A stretch of DNA of 37,461 bases from an uncultured Bacillota bacterium (GCA_949296805.1 CASFPO010000008.1:1-37461), one strand, 5' to 3'; numbered from the stretch's first letter, positions 15,592 through 23,496 are shown. Translations and numbers: made by a program. The notes: generated by a model not told the origin, from the letters alone.

Positions 15592-16124
15592 TGAGTAAAT
15601 TTAGCATTGAAACCCGAGTAAATGACACTCTTATAAAAGAGATGATAGAACTTGATAAATTAGTCTTTAAAGGCGATGATATAGGTGCATTTGATAAGTG
15701 TAAAGAATGGGTTGGAATCAATCCAGATATTTATACTGTGCTAATGGCTGATAATAAAGTAATAGGATATATCAACTTTATTCCGATTACTGATACAGCA
15801 TATAATAAGGTAAAACAAGGGGAACTTAAAGATTATGAACTTAGCATTGATGACATAGTAGCATATTCAAGCCACAGGCCTTTGAAATGCCTACTTACAT
15901 CAATTGTAATCCACCCAGACTACCAAACAGGACTAGCTCTCACAAGACTATGGAAAGGCTTTATAAACAAGCTAAAATCGTTAAATTTGACCATTGTCAG
16001 CGTTATTATGGATTGCGTAACAGAAATGGGCGAGAAGTGTGCAAAAAACTATTTAGGAGCGAGGTTTATCACGAATTCAAATAATGGTAAAATCTATGAA
16101 GGGAATATAAAGGAGTTGCTATGA
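15591..16124 (+). CDS. GNAT-type acetyltransferase
   Basis: A 177-residue protein starting at the ATG that overlaps the HAD stop. GNAT features are DNKVIGYINFIPIT (strand 4), LTSIVIHPDYQTGLALTRLWKGFI (the acetyl-CoA-binding strand and loop, with a divergent Q-T-G-L-A-L in place of Q/R-x-x-G-x-G/A) and a final strand GARFITN. The divergent pyrophosphate loop makes substrate and even activity uncertain. Its TGA overlaps the next ATG (ATGA), placing it firmly in the coupled enzyme run. Confidence 0.7.
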   Translation: MSKFSIETRVNDTLIKEMIELDKLVFKGDDIGAFDKCKEWVGINPDIYTVLMADNKVIGYINFIPITDTAYNKVKQGELKDYELSIDDIVAYSSHRPLKCLLTSIVIHPDYQTGLALTRLWKGFINKLKSLNLTIVSVIMDCVTEMGEKCAKNYLGARFITNSNNGKIYEGNIKELL

Positions 16125-16771
16125 ATATTCAAATGGCAGGAATTAGAAATGTTAAAGACGCGTTAATGTGCGTTGATTGTGGTGTTAACATAATTGGTCT
16201 TTTGGTTGGTCAAGCTCATACTAGCGATGATTTTATCACAAAAGAACTTGCAAGAGAAATAAAACTTGCTCTACCAAAAGATGTTAAAACAACACTAATA
16301 ACACATCTCGAAGATGATAAAAAGATTATTGAAATTGCAAAATTCATTGATGTTGATTATATACAATTACATTCTTATATCACAGAAGATAAGGTTGCAA
16401 ATATAAGAAAACAACTACCAAATAAAAAACTGTTAAGACTTATTCATATTGGAAGTGAAGGCGATATTTTAAATGATATAAGCAATATGAAGTATGTAGA
16501 TTTTTACTTTACTGACAGTATAAACACAAAAACTAATCAATTCGGTGGAACAGGTCTTAAACACAATATAGACACAGATAGAGATTTGGTTAAAAAACTT
16601 GATAAACCGGTGTTTATAGCGGGTGGACTTAATCCAGATAATGTGGCAGCCGCAATTAAGCATTGTAATCCTTATGGAGTTGACGTTAATAGCGGTTGTA
16701 GGGCTATTGACGGAAGTAGAGACAGAGAAAAAGTCTTAGCATTTGTAAGAAATGCTAGTGAGGTAAACTAA
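16121..16771 (+). CDS. phosphoribosylanthranilate isomerase-like protein lacking the catalytic Cys
   Basis: A 216-residue TIM barrel of the TrpF class. Landmarks: MNIQMAGIRNVKDA at the first strand, DYIQLHSY, QFGGTGLKHNID (the phosphate-binding GGTG), FIAGGLNPDNV and GVDVNSGCR. The first strand of true PRAI is KICGIT; here it is QMAGIR, so the general base Cys is Ala6. An acid corresponding to the general acid (FTDS) is present. No other trp genes are nearby. It is therefore probably a relative acting on a different aminoaldose-like compound. It overlaps the GNAT gene (ATGA) and its TAA overlaps the next ATG (TAATG). Confidence 0.75.
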   Translation: MNIQMAGIRNVKDALMCVDCGVNIIGLLVGQAHTSDDFITKELAREIKLALPKDVKTTLITHLEDDKKIIEIAKFIDVDYIQLHSYITEDKVANIRKQLPNKKLLRLIHIGSEGDILNDISNMKYVDFYFTDSINTKTNQFGGTGLKHNIDTDRDLVKKLDKPVFIAGGLNPDNVAAAIKHCNPYGVDVNSGCRAIDGSRDREKVLAFVRNASEVN

Positions 16772-16920
16772 TGTATATCTTATCACAAATTTTAGTTGTG
16801 TTATCTGACCTAGCATGTATAGTGTCAATGATGAAGAAGAAAAAGAAGAAATGTTTACTCTTGGTCTTTTGCACGATATTGGTTATGAGTTTGGGGATAG
16901 TGAGGAACACCATATTGTAG
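16771..16920 (+). pseudogene. YgjV-like membrane protein, 5' fragment
   Basis: From the ATG overlapping the TrpF-like stop, one frame reads MYILSQILVVLSDLACIVSM followed by a run of lysines. This resembles the start of the YgjV family (N-terminal membrane span, then a K-rich loop). Family-like reading is lost after the lysine run at about 16830-16852, and the frame stops at 16918. The overlap with an HD-domain fragment in another frame suggests a deletion that joined two genes. Confidence 0.45.
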
Positions 16921-17177
16921 GATTTCAAATCCTAGAAAAACAAAATTATATGTATTCAAAAGAAGTTTTATATCATGGGAAGCCAGATTGTGAATATAAA
17001 TCAACAGCATTAGATTTATTAAATTTTGCCGATATGCATATTGACAAAAAGGGAAATTATATATCCTTTGAAAAGAGATTAGAGGATATTAAATCACGTA
17101 GAGGTGAACATTCAATGGCATATATAAATTCTAAAAAAGTTATTGATGAACTCATAAATAAAAGATTTTTAATGTAA
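16815..17177 (+). pseudogene. HD-domain protein, N-terminally truncated
   Basis: The frame reads EEMFTLGLLHDIGYEFGDSEEHHIVGFQIL, with the HD metal pair (LLHDIGY), then DLLNFADMHID, as in HD phosphohydrolases. The helix that normally carries the first His, about 40-50 residues upstream, is absent, and no ribosome site precedes the ATG at 16815. The 5' part has been replaced by the YgjV-like fragment through a join in AAGAAGAAAAAGAAG-like sequence. Probably non-functional. A terminator follows directly. Confidence 0.65.
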
Positions 17178-17201
17178 AAACGGGGTTAAACTCGTTTTTT
17201 T
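17176..17201 (+). terminator. rho-independent terminator
   Basis: AAAACGGG and CTCGTTTT pair around GTTAAA, followed by a T-run. It closes the 12205-17177 enzyme run. Confidence 0.75.
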
Positions 17202-17231
17202 ATATTTGTATATACATTTTTGGAAAAAGTA

Positions 17232-17240
17232 TGTTATAAT
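17232..17240 (+). promoter_or_regulatory. extended -10 promoter of the cyclodeaminase operon
   Basis: TGTTATAAT, with AAGGAG at 17249-17254 and ATG at 17262. No strong -35. Confidence 0.55.
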
Positions 17241-17261
17241 AAAAACATAAGGAGCTAGATT

Positions 17262-18245
17262 ATGGAATTTATCAAAAGAGACGAACTAAATAGCCTAATA
17301 AAGTTTGAAGATGTATTTAGAAAAACAAAAAGGGCATACCAATTGTTCTCACAAGGAAAAACAATAACACCACCATTTACAGTATTTACAATCCCAGAAA
17401 GTAAGGGTAGTGTTCACTTTAAATGTGGTTATGTTCCGGGTGAACAATATTTTGCTATGAAGTATAGTGGCGCTTTCTATGGTAATGAACAACTTGGAAT
17501 CTCTAACTTTTTAGGTCTATTTACAGTATTTAATGCTAAAACTGGTGAAGTAGAAGCAATCATTGATGATAAAGGCCATTTAACTGATTATAGAACAGGC
17601 GTTGCAGGTGCAATTGCAACATCAACACTTGCTAACCCTGATAGCAAAACAGTTGCAATGATAGGAACAGGTGTTCAAGCAAGAATGCAACTATTTTCAC
17701 TTTTACAAGTAATGCCAAATATCCAAACTTTACAAGTATGGGGCAGATCTGAAAGTGGAATGGCTAAATATATTGAAGAAGTTAAGTCTCAATATCCAAA
17801 CCTAAATGTAGTTGCTTGTGAAAATGCACAAGAAGCAGTATCTAACGCTGATATAATCTACACAGTAACATATAGTGAAAAACCTATAATCCAAGCTGAA
17901 TGGATTAAAAAAGGTGCTCATATAACAGCAGTTGGCGCTTGTGAGCCAAGTATGCAAGAGTTAGACCCTAAAATACTTGCTATGGCAGACATTGTTTGCA
18001 CAGATAGTAAAGACGCTTGTGCTAAGAATGGTGAATTACATCACGCACTTGATATGGGATATGTAGATGAAGATAGTGTGTTTGAACTAGGTGAAGCTAT
18101 AACATCTAAAATTAAAAGAGAGCCAAAAGACATAACAGTTTGTGATTTGGTGGGAATTGGTTTTCAAGACGCGGTTATTGCAAGTTGTGTAATGAGTGAA
18201 TTTGATAGACAAAGAAAACACGAAGATACACATGAGATAAAGTAA
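17262..18245 (+). CDS. ornithine cyclodeaminase / mu-crystallin family protein
   Basis: A 327-residue protein of the OCD/mu-crystallin family, NAD(P)-dependent enzymes acting on amino or imino acids. Visible: the substrate domain opening with KSKGSVHFKCGYVPGEQYFAMKYSG-like strands (Lys around 67 and 78), LTDYRTGVAGAIATSTLA, then the Rossmann motif MIGTGVQARMQLFSL (GxGxQA) and VWGRSES, and DIVCTDSKDAC near the C-terminus. True ornithine cyclodeaminase, alanine dehydrogenase and ketimine reductases share this fold, so the substrate is open. It is coupled (10-base gap, AAGGAG) to the 597-residue gene. Confidence 0.85.
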   Translation: MEFIKRDELNSLIKFEDVFRKTKRAYQLFSQGKTITPPFTVFTIPESKGSVHFKCGYVPGEQYFAMKYSGAFYGNEQLGISNFLGLFTVFNAKTGEVEAIIDDKGHLTDYRTGVAGAIATSTLANPDSKTVAMIGTGVQARMQLFSLLQVMPNIQTLQVWGRSESGMAKYIEEVKSQYPNLNVVACENAQEAVSNADIIYTVTYSEKPIIQAEWIKKGAHITAVGACEPSMQELDPKILAMADIVCTDSKDACAKNGELHHALDMGYVDEDSVFELGEAITSKIKREPKDITVCDLVGIGFQDAVIASCVMSEFDRQRKHEDTHEIK

Positions 18246-18254
18246 GGAGTATTT

Positions 18255-20048
18255 ATGATAAAGGTTTACACAAAGGAACAAGCTGAATTATTGTCTAAAC
18301 ATTTAGGTTTCCCAACTCTATTAAGATTTGAGAGTTTTTTGGCTGGGGATTATGGTTTAACAAATGACAGAGTGGACGGACTTGAAAATAATGCAGAAAT
18401 ATTTGAAGCAGAAAAATCATTTTTCGATATTAAAATTGGTGAACTTAAAAATGAAGTTACGTATAATGGCTCTGCACCAACAGAGGAACAAATCTTAAAA
18501 GTGAGTTCAATGGTAAAACAATTAAATGTTGATTACTTGTTGGAAAAATATCAAGGAAAAATTGATAGAGAAATTGCTGAGAACATAGTATTATATGGCT
18601 ATACTCATGGAAATTGTAACTCATTAGCATATACATTATCATCTTTGTTTGAAGGAAGTAAATTAGTAACAGTTAAGGGCGGTAATTATGGTCATCAAGT
18701 TGTTGAATACAATGGAAAGGTTTATGATATAAATGGCTGTTCAACAATTGAAGAAATGAAAGAATATGTTGCAAGTGAAGGTAATGTTTCAGCAGAAAGT
18801 TGCACAATTGAAAGTTCTCTACCTATGCCAACTAAGCACAGATTATTAGATTTTGCTATAACAAAGTATATAGGCGAAGATTTAAAAAGACGTTCTGAGA
18901 AAAAGAAAGAAACTGGCACAAAATTGCATTTAGGTCAAAGAGTAGAAAAAAGTGAAGATAATCAATACGGTTGGGAAGATAAAATTGAAGCAGATAAAAT
19001 TGATGGAACAAAACCAATTGTAATTTGTTTGCCCGGAAGTGCAACAATTACTGCCGGACTTTCTAATGGAATGTGTAAAAGTATAGAGGGTATGTTAGGA
19101 ATTTCAGGCTTTGCACCAGAAGATAAACCTTGTCAAATATATGGTGTTTACTATGATAGGTCTTTTGGCTCAGGAGCAAAAGAAAGAATTTATTTTGATA
19201 GCAAGGCAAAAGGAGACCAACCAGATTTGTCAACAATGCCACAAAGAACTATTGAAAATATACAGGCCATAGAAAAGTTTGCCCAAGAATTAGTTGAAGG
19301 TGTATTTAAGCCATTAGTACAAGATGAAAATGGACAATTATATAAGCCAATGGATATTGCTCGTGGATTTAGAAATGTCCATTTTGTATCGTTCTGTTTT
19401 GGCTCGGTTGTTCAATCAGCAATCAATCAAGAATTAAGACAATATTTACAAACAACAGGATTAGACCTAGAATCAATAGAAAAATTGGAAAGTCAAATTT
19501 GTGTATTACAAACAGCACCTATCGCTAGCGAAACAAATACAAATCAATCAACAATCAACTTTGTATCTTTAAACGATGAAGAAACATATAAAAGACCAAT
19601 ACAAGCAAAAGCGATAGAGGAATGGTCATCACAAGAAAATCAAAATATTATTGGTGGTGTTGTTAGAAGTCCAAATAACAATCCAACAGTATACGTTACA
19701 CAGTTTACATCAGTTGCGGATGAAGAACATTTTGGCGATTTTTATTTGCATTTCTTTGATAAATGGCTACAAGGTTCAATTGATGAGCCAAGTTATGAAG
19801 AAAAAGTTGGTGGAACTTTGCCACTTTGCACATCTGTTTGTTTAAGACGAGCCATGCAAAATGCAGTTAGTAACGCAGGTGCCAGCAAATATGTTCCTTT
19901 AAGGGCAGATGATGTTGTGAAACCTTGTGGGAAGTATATGGATTGGGCAAATTACAATCCACAAGATATACCACAAACATTGCTTGATATTTATAATAAG
20001 CATGTTAATTATGCAACCACAAACTTAATCGAAACTTTGGAAAAATAA
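18255..20048 (+). CDS. unknown 597-residue protein with transglutaminase/papain-like and alpha/beta-hydrolase-like regions
   Basis: Not a family I can name. Residues about 100-170 contain HGNCNSLAYTLSSLFEG, GGNYGHQVVEYNGK and VYDINGCST: a Cys (121), His (147) and Asp (158) in the order and spacing of transglutaminase/papain-like folds. Residues about 250-470 look like an alpha/beta hydrolase: PIVICLPGSATIT (first strand and oxyanion turn) and VHFVSFCFGSVVQ, where the nucleophile elbow has Cys381 (SxCxG, as in dienelactone-hydrolase-like enzymes). The rest is unrecognised. There is no signal peptide or membrane span. It may be a bifunctional hydrolase working with the cyclodeaminase homologue upstream. 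Confidence 0.6.
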   Translation: MIKVYTKEQAELLSKHLGFPTLLRFESFLAGDYGLTNDRVDGLENNAEIFEAEKSFFDIKIGELKNEVTYNGSAPTEEQILKVSSMVKQLNVDYLLEKYQGKIDREIAENIVLYGYTHGNCNSLAYTLSSLFEGSKLVTVKGGNYGHQVVEYNGKVYDINGCSTIEEMKEYVASEGNVSAESCTIESSLPMPTKHRLLDFAITKYIGEDLKRRSEKKKETGTKLHLGQRVEKSEDNQYGWEDKIEADKIDGTKPIVICLPGSATITAGLSNGMCKSIEGMLGISGFAPEDKPCQIYGVYYDRSFGSGAKERIYFDSKAKGDQPDLSTMPQRTIENIQAIEKFAQELVEGVFKPLVQDENGQLYKPMDIARGFRNVHFVSFCFGSVVQSAINQELRQYLQTTGLDLESIEKLESQICVLQTAPIASETNTNQSTINFVSLNDEETYKRPIQAKAIEEWSSQENQNIIGGVVRSPNNNPTVYVTQFTSVADEEHFGDFYLHFFDKWLQGSIDEPSYEEKVGGTLPLCTSVCLRRAMQNAVSNAGASKYVPLRADDVVKPCGKYMDWANYNPQDIPQTLLDIYNKHVNYATTNLIETLEK

Positions 20049-20058
20049 GGAATAATTA

Positions 20059-20106
20059 TTTTTGTTTAATTAAACAAAAAGGCCTACCAATTTTGGTAGG
20101 TTTTTT
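20059..20106 (+). terminator. terminator with an adjacent 22-base palindrome
   Basis: CCTACCAA (20083-20090) pairs with TTGGTAGG (20093-20100), followed by TTTTTT. Just before it, 20059-20080 is a perfect palindrome centred on TTTAATTAAA. Confidence 0.8.
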
Positions 20107-20166
20107 GTCTCAGAAAACCCCCAGATAGTCTGGGGGTTCGGTTTAGGTTTACCGTTGCACAGAAAA

Positions 20167-20223
20167 ACTCCTTGTGTTAAAATTCATTAGTCTGCCCAGA
20201 CGCCAAATTTTAACACAAGGAGT
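20167..20223 (+). promoter_or_regulatory. inverted repeat masking the tnpA ribosome site
   Basis: ACTCCTTGTGTTAAAATT (20167-20184) is the exact reverse complement of AATTTTAACACAAGGAGT (20206-20223). The right arm contains AAGGAG, the tnpA ribosome site, so the folded RNA would hide it. IS200 elements are known to limit transposase translation this way. Confidence 0.85.
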
Positions 20224-20231
20224 AAGTCAAT

Positions 20232-20683
20232 ATGAATGACACAAATAGTTTAGCGCACACCACGTGGAATTGCAAGTTCCATGTGGTTTTTGCACCAAAG
20301 TATAGAAGAAAAATAATTTTTGGTAAATATAAAAGAGAAATAGGGGCAATTCTACGTGAGTTGTGTGAATGGAAAAATATAAATATTGTAGAGGCAGAAA
20401 TGTGCTCAGACCATGTACATATGCTTTTAGAAATCCCACCAAAATACAGCGTAAGCAGTATTATGGGATTTCTAAAAGGAAAAAGTAGTCTGTTAATATA
20501 TGAAAAGTTTGCAAATATGAAATTTAAATATAGGAACCGAGAATTCTGGTGTAGAGGTTACTATGTAGATACAGTAGGAAAGAATGCTGAAAGATAAAAG
20601 AGTATATAGCGAACCAACTGAAAGAAGATGAGATGAATGAACAGATAAGCATAACGGAATATATAGACCCATTTAAAAAATAG
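20232..20683 (+). pseudogene. tnpA: IS200-like Y1 transposase TnpA, frameshifted
   Basis: The main frame (121 residues) has WNCKFHVVFAPKYRRKIIFG, the HUH pair in CSDHVHMLLEIPP and the catalytic Tyr region WCRGYYVDTVGKN. It stops early at 20597. The usual C-terminal helix, EYIANQLKEDEMNEQISITEYIDPF, continues in another frame to the TAG at 20681-20683; one missing A in the GAAAGATAAAAG run restores it. The truncated product keeps the HUH and Tyr motifs but loses the last helix, so activity is doubtful unless this is a read error. Start: ATG 9 bases after the masked AAGGAG. Confidence 0.85.
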
Positions 20684-20804
20684 AGGTAAGCGTCGCAAGT
20701 GGCAGACAAAGGGTAAGCGATTTCGCTATACTAGTAAAGGAGGGCTATGCCCGCATATGAAAAACCACCAGCTAAGCTGATGGATATTTATTGCTTTAAT
20801 GCCA

Positions 20805-20860
20805 TTGACATCAAAGTTGACATCAATAGGCTTGATTTTATGTGATTTTAGATGATTTTA
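20805..20860 (+). repeat. TTGACATCAA pair and TGATTTTA triplet
   Basis: TTGACATCAA occurs at 20805 and 20817. Then TGATTTTA occurs three times at exact 10-base steps (20833, 20843, 20853). Helically phased direct repeats like these suit a bound protein array such as recombinase arm sites; that is inference. Nothing coding is seen between 20,690 and 21,336. Confidence 0.6.
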
Positions 20861-21003
20861 AGCGAGTTTTTAATTTACTTTGAAAATTTGCTTTGAAAAA
20901 GTATTTATAGTATGTTGTTTTATTTCTAATAATAAAAAATTAAAGTAAATTATATTTGCTTGAAATGCTAAAAAACTTGACTTCAATTCGGTAGTCGGAC
21001 ATC

Positions 21004-21031
21004 AAAAAAACCCCTTATAAATAAAGGGTTT
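21004..21031 (-). terminator. minus-strand terminator behind the tRNA fragment
   Basis: On the minus strand AAACCC pairs with GGGGTTT across TTTATTTATAA and a T-run follows. It stands where the terminator of the original tRNA gene would be. Confidence 0.65.
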
Positions 21032-21038
21032 AAACAAT

Positions 21039-21082
21039 AGAGCTGGTGAACGGTTATCATCCGTCTACCTCCACCTTACCAA
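21039..21082 (-). pseudogene. degenerate 3' half of tRNA-Thr(GGT)
   Basis: Reading the minus strand: TTGGTAAGG (anticodon loop with GGT and stem start), TGGAGGTAGACGG, then CCGTTCACCAGCTCT. The T-stem (ACGG/CCGT) and the 3' acceptor strand (TCACCAGC) are recognisable, but the T-loop is ATGATAA rather than TTCRANY, and there is no 5' half. It differs from the copy at 26357 in the acceptor, so it derives from a different tRNA-Thr gene or has drifted. Confidence 0.6.
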
Positions 21083-21189
21083 GAACGAGCTCTAAAAGCC
21101 GAGTGTGTGAGCCCTATGTCTTAAAATCATATATAAATAAATGGATTTTGAGAGATATAAAAATATTTGGTGTCTTTTACCTTTTCATT

Positions 21190-21209
21190 TTGACAGCAAT
21201 TGACAGCAA
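21190..21209 (+). repeat. TTGACAGCAA tandem pair
   Basis: TTGACAGCAA at 21190-21199 and 21200-21209, exactly 10 bases apart. The same pair occurs at 26131-26150 and singly at 26233 and 26255. Confidence 0.8.
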
Positions 21210-21226
21210 ATGTAGTATTTTTGAGT

Positions 21227-21265
21227 AATTTGAGTGGTTTAAAACTGCCTAAAGCTATCTAAATT
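21227..21265 (+). repeat. TAAAACTGCC-type repeat, copy 3
   Basis: GAGTGGTTTAAAACTGCC then TAAAGCTATCTAAATTTTA. One base of the core differs from copies 1 and 2. Confidence 0.75.
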
Positions 21266-21290
21266 TTACAATTACAATACAGGTGTAATA

Positions 21291-21319
21291 TTGATATTTT
21301 AACAAAATTATGTTATCAT
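21291..21319 (+). promoter_or_regulatory. promoter of the ABC-F gene
   Basis: TTGATA (21291-21296), 17-base spacer, TATCAT (21314-21319) with an upstream TG. The ribosome site AGAGGT is at 21325-21330. Confidence 0.7.
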
Positions 21320-21336
21320 GTAAAAGAGGTATTTTT

Positions 21337-23007
21337 ATGATTATTTTAAATATAGATAAGTTGAGTAAAAGTTTCGGTTATGGACAACTTTTTGAAGATG
21401 TCTCTTTTTCGTTGAATGAAGGAGAATCAATTTCAATAGTTGGTCCTAATGGTTGCGGCAAATCAACATTGTTGAAAATGATAGCTGGATTAGAAAAAGT
21501 AGATACTGGTAACGTTAATATAAAAAAAGGTGCAAAAGTTGCGTATCTTGACCAAACTGGTTCCAGTATAAAAGATGAACGTACTGTTTATGAAATTTTA
21601 TTAGATGTTTTTCAAGAATTAAATGAGATGAATGATAGACTGTCGTATTATCAAGAGAAACTTAGTGAGAATTTACCTGAAGCTGAGTACAATATTATTA
21701 TGAATAAATATTGTGATTTGATGGAAAAATTTTCTATGATGGGTGGATATGATATTGATGTCAACATAAACACTGTTATTGAGGGTTTAAAAATTGATAA
21801 AAATATTTTATATCAGTCATATAATTGTCTAAGTGGTGGAGAAAAAACGCTAGTTCAACTTGCAAAAGCCTTACTTATAAAACCAGACCTATTCTTGCTA
21901 GATGAACCAACGAACCATTTAGACATAGATCGTATTGAATGGTTGGAGAATTATATAAAATCTTTTAAAGGAGCAACAGTTATTGTTTCTCACGATAGAT
22001 ACTTTTTAGACAGAATGTCAAATAAAATTTTGGCCCTTGATTTTGGGAAGGCTAAAGTTTATTCTACAAATTATACAGGTTATTTACAAGAAAGACAAAG
22101 AGATTATGAGAAGCAATTGGCAACTTACAATGACCAACAGTTAGCAATGAAAAGGCTAGAAGAGCAAATTAAATATTTCGCACAAATGGGTATGGCAAAA
22201 AACAGTTCAACAATGTGCGATAGAGCTCACACATTGCAAACTCAACTTGAAAGAATGAGAAAAGCTGCTGTTGAAAAACCTAAAGAACATAAAAAAATCA
22301 ATGTTGGTTTTGATGAAGAGAGGAAAACAAGCAAACGTATTATTGAAACAAGAAATTTAAGTGTAGAAATGCCAGATGGAAGAAGAATCCTTGATAATGT
22401 TGACTTGCAAATATCTTCAGGTGAAAGGGTTGCCCTTATCGGAGCAAACGGGAGTGGGAAGTCGACATTTGTCAAAACAATTATGGATACGCAAGAATTG
22501 CCTGTAGATGGAGAAGTTTTTGTAGGACCAAGCGTTAAAATTGGATATTTGCCACAAATAATAGAGTTTGAAAATGGCGATATGCAATTACTAGATTATT
22601 TTAAAGGTGAAGTTGGAATTCCAGAGCAAAAAGCACGTCAAATTTTGGCGGCATTTCAATTCTATAAGGAAGATGTTAATAAAAGGATAAAAAACTTATC
22701 GGGCGGAGAAAAAATTCGTGTAAAGTTAGCTGAACTTTTGCAAAAGAGGATTAATACATTAATTTTTGATGAGCCTACAAACCATATAGATATCCCAACA
22801 AAAGAAGTGTTGGAAGATGCAATTGAAGATTTTGACGGAACTTTTATTTTTGTGAGTCATGATAGGTATTTTATTAATAAATTTGCTGATAAAACAATAG
22901 AATTCAAAGATGGAAATACCACAACCTATTTGGGTGGATATGATTATTACAAAGAACAAAAAGAAAAAAGAAATACAAATTCTAGCAACGCTTCAAAAAA
23001 AAGATAA
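21337..23007 (+). CDS. ABC-F family ATPase
   Basis: A 556-residue soluble protein with two ABC domains and no membrane spans. Domain 1: GPNGCGKST, LSGGEKTLVQLAKALL, LLDEPTNHLD. Domain 2: GANGSGKST, LSGGEKIRVKLAELL, FDEPTNHIDIP. The charged linker between them (about residues 235-330, QEYEKQLATYN..QLAMKRLEEQIK) is the ribosome-reaching arm of the class. ABC-F proteins bind the ribosomal E site; some regulate translation, others protect ribosomes from antibiotics. ATG 21337 follows AGAGGT by 6 bases; an upstream ATG at 21310 lies before the ribosome site and is rejected. Location in a mobile module hints at resistance, but subfamily cannot be fixed by eye. Confidence 0.92.
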   Translation: MIILNIDKLSKSFGYGQLFEDVSFSLNEGESISIVGPNGCGKSTLLKMIAGLEKVDTGNVNIKKGAKVAYLDQTGSSIKDERTVYEILLDVFQELNEMNDRLSYYQEKLSENLPEAEYNIIMNKYCDLMEKFSMMGGYDIDVNINTVIEGLKIDKNILYQSYNCLSGGEKTLVQLAKALLIKPDLFLLDEPTNHLDIDRIEWLENYIKSFKGATVIVSHDRYFLDRMSNKILALDFGKAKVYSTNYTGYLQERQRDYEKQLATYNDQQLAMKRLEEQIKYFAQMGMAKNSSTMCDRAHTLQTQLERMRKAAVEKPKEHKKINVGFDEERKTSKRIIETRNLSVEMPDGRRILDNVDLQISSGERVALIGANGSGKSTFVKTIMDTQELPVDGEVFVGPSVKIGYLPQIIEFENGDMQLLDYFKGEVGIPEQKARQILAAFQFYKEDVNKRIKNLSGGEKIRVKLAELLQKRINTLIFDEPTNHIDIPTKEVLEDAIEDFDGTFIFVSHDRYFINKFADKTIEFKDGNTTTYLGGYDYYKEQKEKRNTNSSNASKKR

Positions 23008-23059
23008 AAGAAAAAATAATTATTCTCCGCATGAGGATGAGTTCGTTTTATAATCCACA

Positions 23060-23100
23060 AAAGATATCATAAAGTTTATCGCCTTAATGATATCTTTTTT
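23060..23100 (+). terminator. rho-independent terminator
   Basis: AAAGATATCAT (23060-23070) and ATGATATCTTT (23087-23097) pair perfectly, with a T-run. It closes the ABC-F gene. Confidence 0.8.
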
Positions 23101-23211
23101 AAGCACCACTGATAACTTACTTAATTTTACAATTTGAGCGTTTTTTTGTCAAAACCCCAACACTTTATAAAACTTTATGTTATAATAAACACATATAAAG
23201 GAGTTTTGTTT

Positions 23212-23496
23212 ATGAAGATACAAGGAACACCTGAAGAAATGGAACAAGCGAAAAATTGGTGGGCAGACCAAAAAAAGAGAAGTGACGAAGAATATAAAGA
23301 AGCGAAAAAGAAAGACCCTAATGCTAAAAAAGACACTTCCCTTGTTAGCCCTGAAAACAAAGAAAGAACAAATCGAGATGTTCGGCTGAACTTACTACAC
23401 CATCATCTTTTGTGTTTGCTAATGATGATGGCAGTTATAGGACATATTCAGGCACTAGAAAGATATTTGATAGATTTAAGAAAAGAAATGGTTTAA
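23212..23496 (+). pseudogene. truncated small gene joined to integrase remnant
   Basis: A good start (extended -10 TGTTATAAT at 23178-23186, AAAGGAG at 23197-23203, ATG 23212) leads into MKIQGTPEEMEQAKNWWADQ and a lysine/aspartate-rich stretch to about residue 55. Beyond about 23385 the DNA encodes the integrase C-terminus in another frame, so the remaining residues of this frame (LNLLHHHLLCLLMMM...) are a shadow. The original gene has lost its 3' part to a deletion. Identity unknown. Confidence 0.6.

Larger units (their letters stand above)
20112..20787 (+). mobile_element. IS200-type insertion sequence (IS200/IS605 family)
   Basis: A single-gene HUH element. The left end has the subterminal hairpin AACCCCCAGA-TAG-TCTGGGGGTT (20116-20138). 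The right end has CCACCAGC-TAA-GCTGATGG (20765-20783). Between them lies tnpA alone, with no tnpB. IS200 elements move as single strands through these hairpins and create no target duplication, so outer borders are approximate. It lies just after the terminator of the 597-residue gene and before the TTGACATCAA pair. Confidence 0.8.

Noticed and set aside
16121..16771. True trpF of a tryptophan operon
   Set aside because: No other trp genes nearby and the catalytic Cys is replaced by Ala.
21046..21228. 60-codon frame on the plus strand
   Set aside because: It reads through the minus-strand tRNA-Thr fragment and has no ribosome site, so it is a chance frame.
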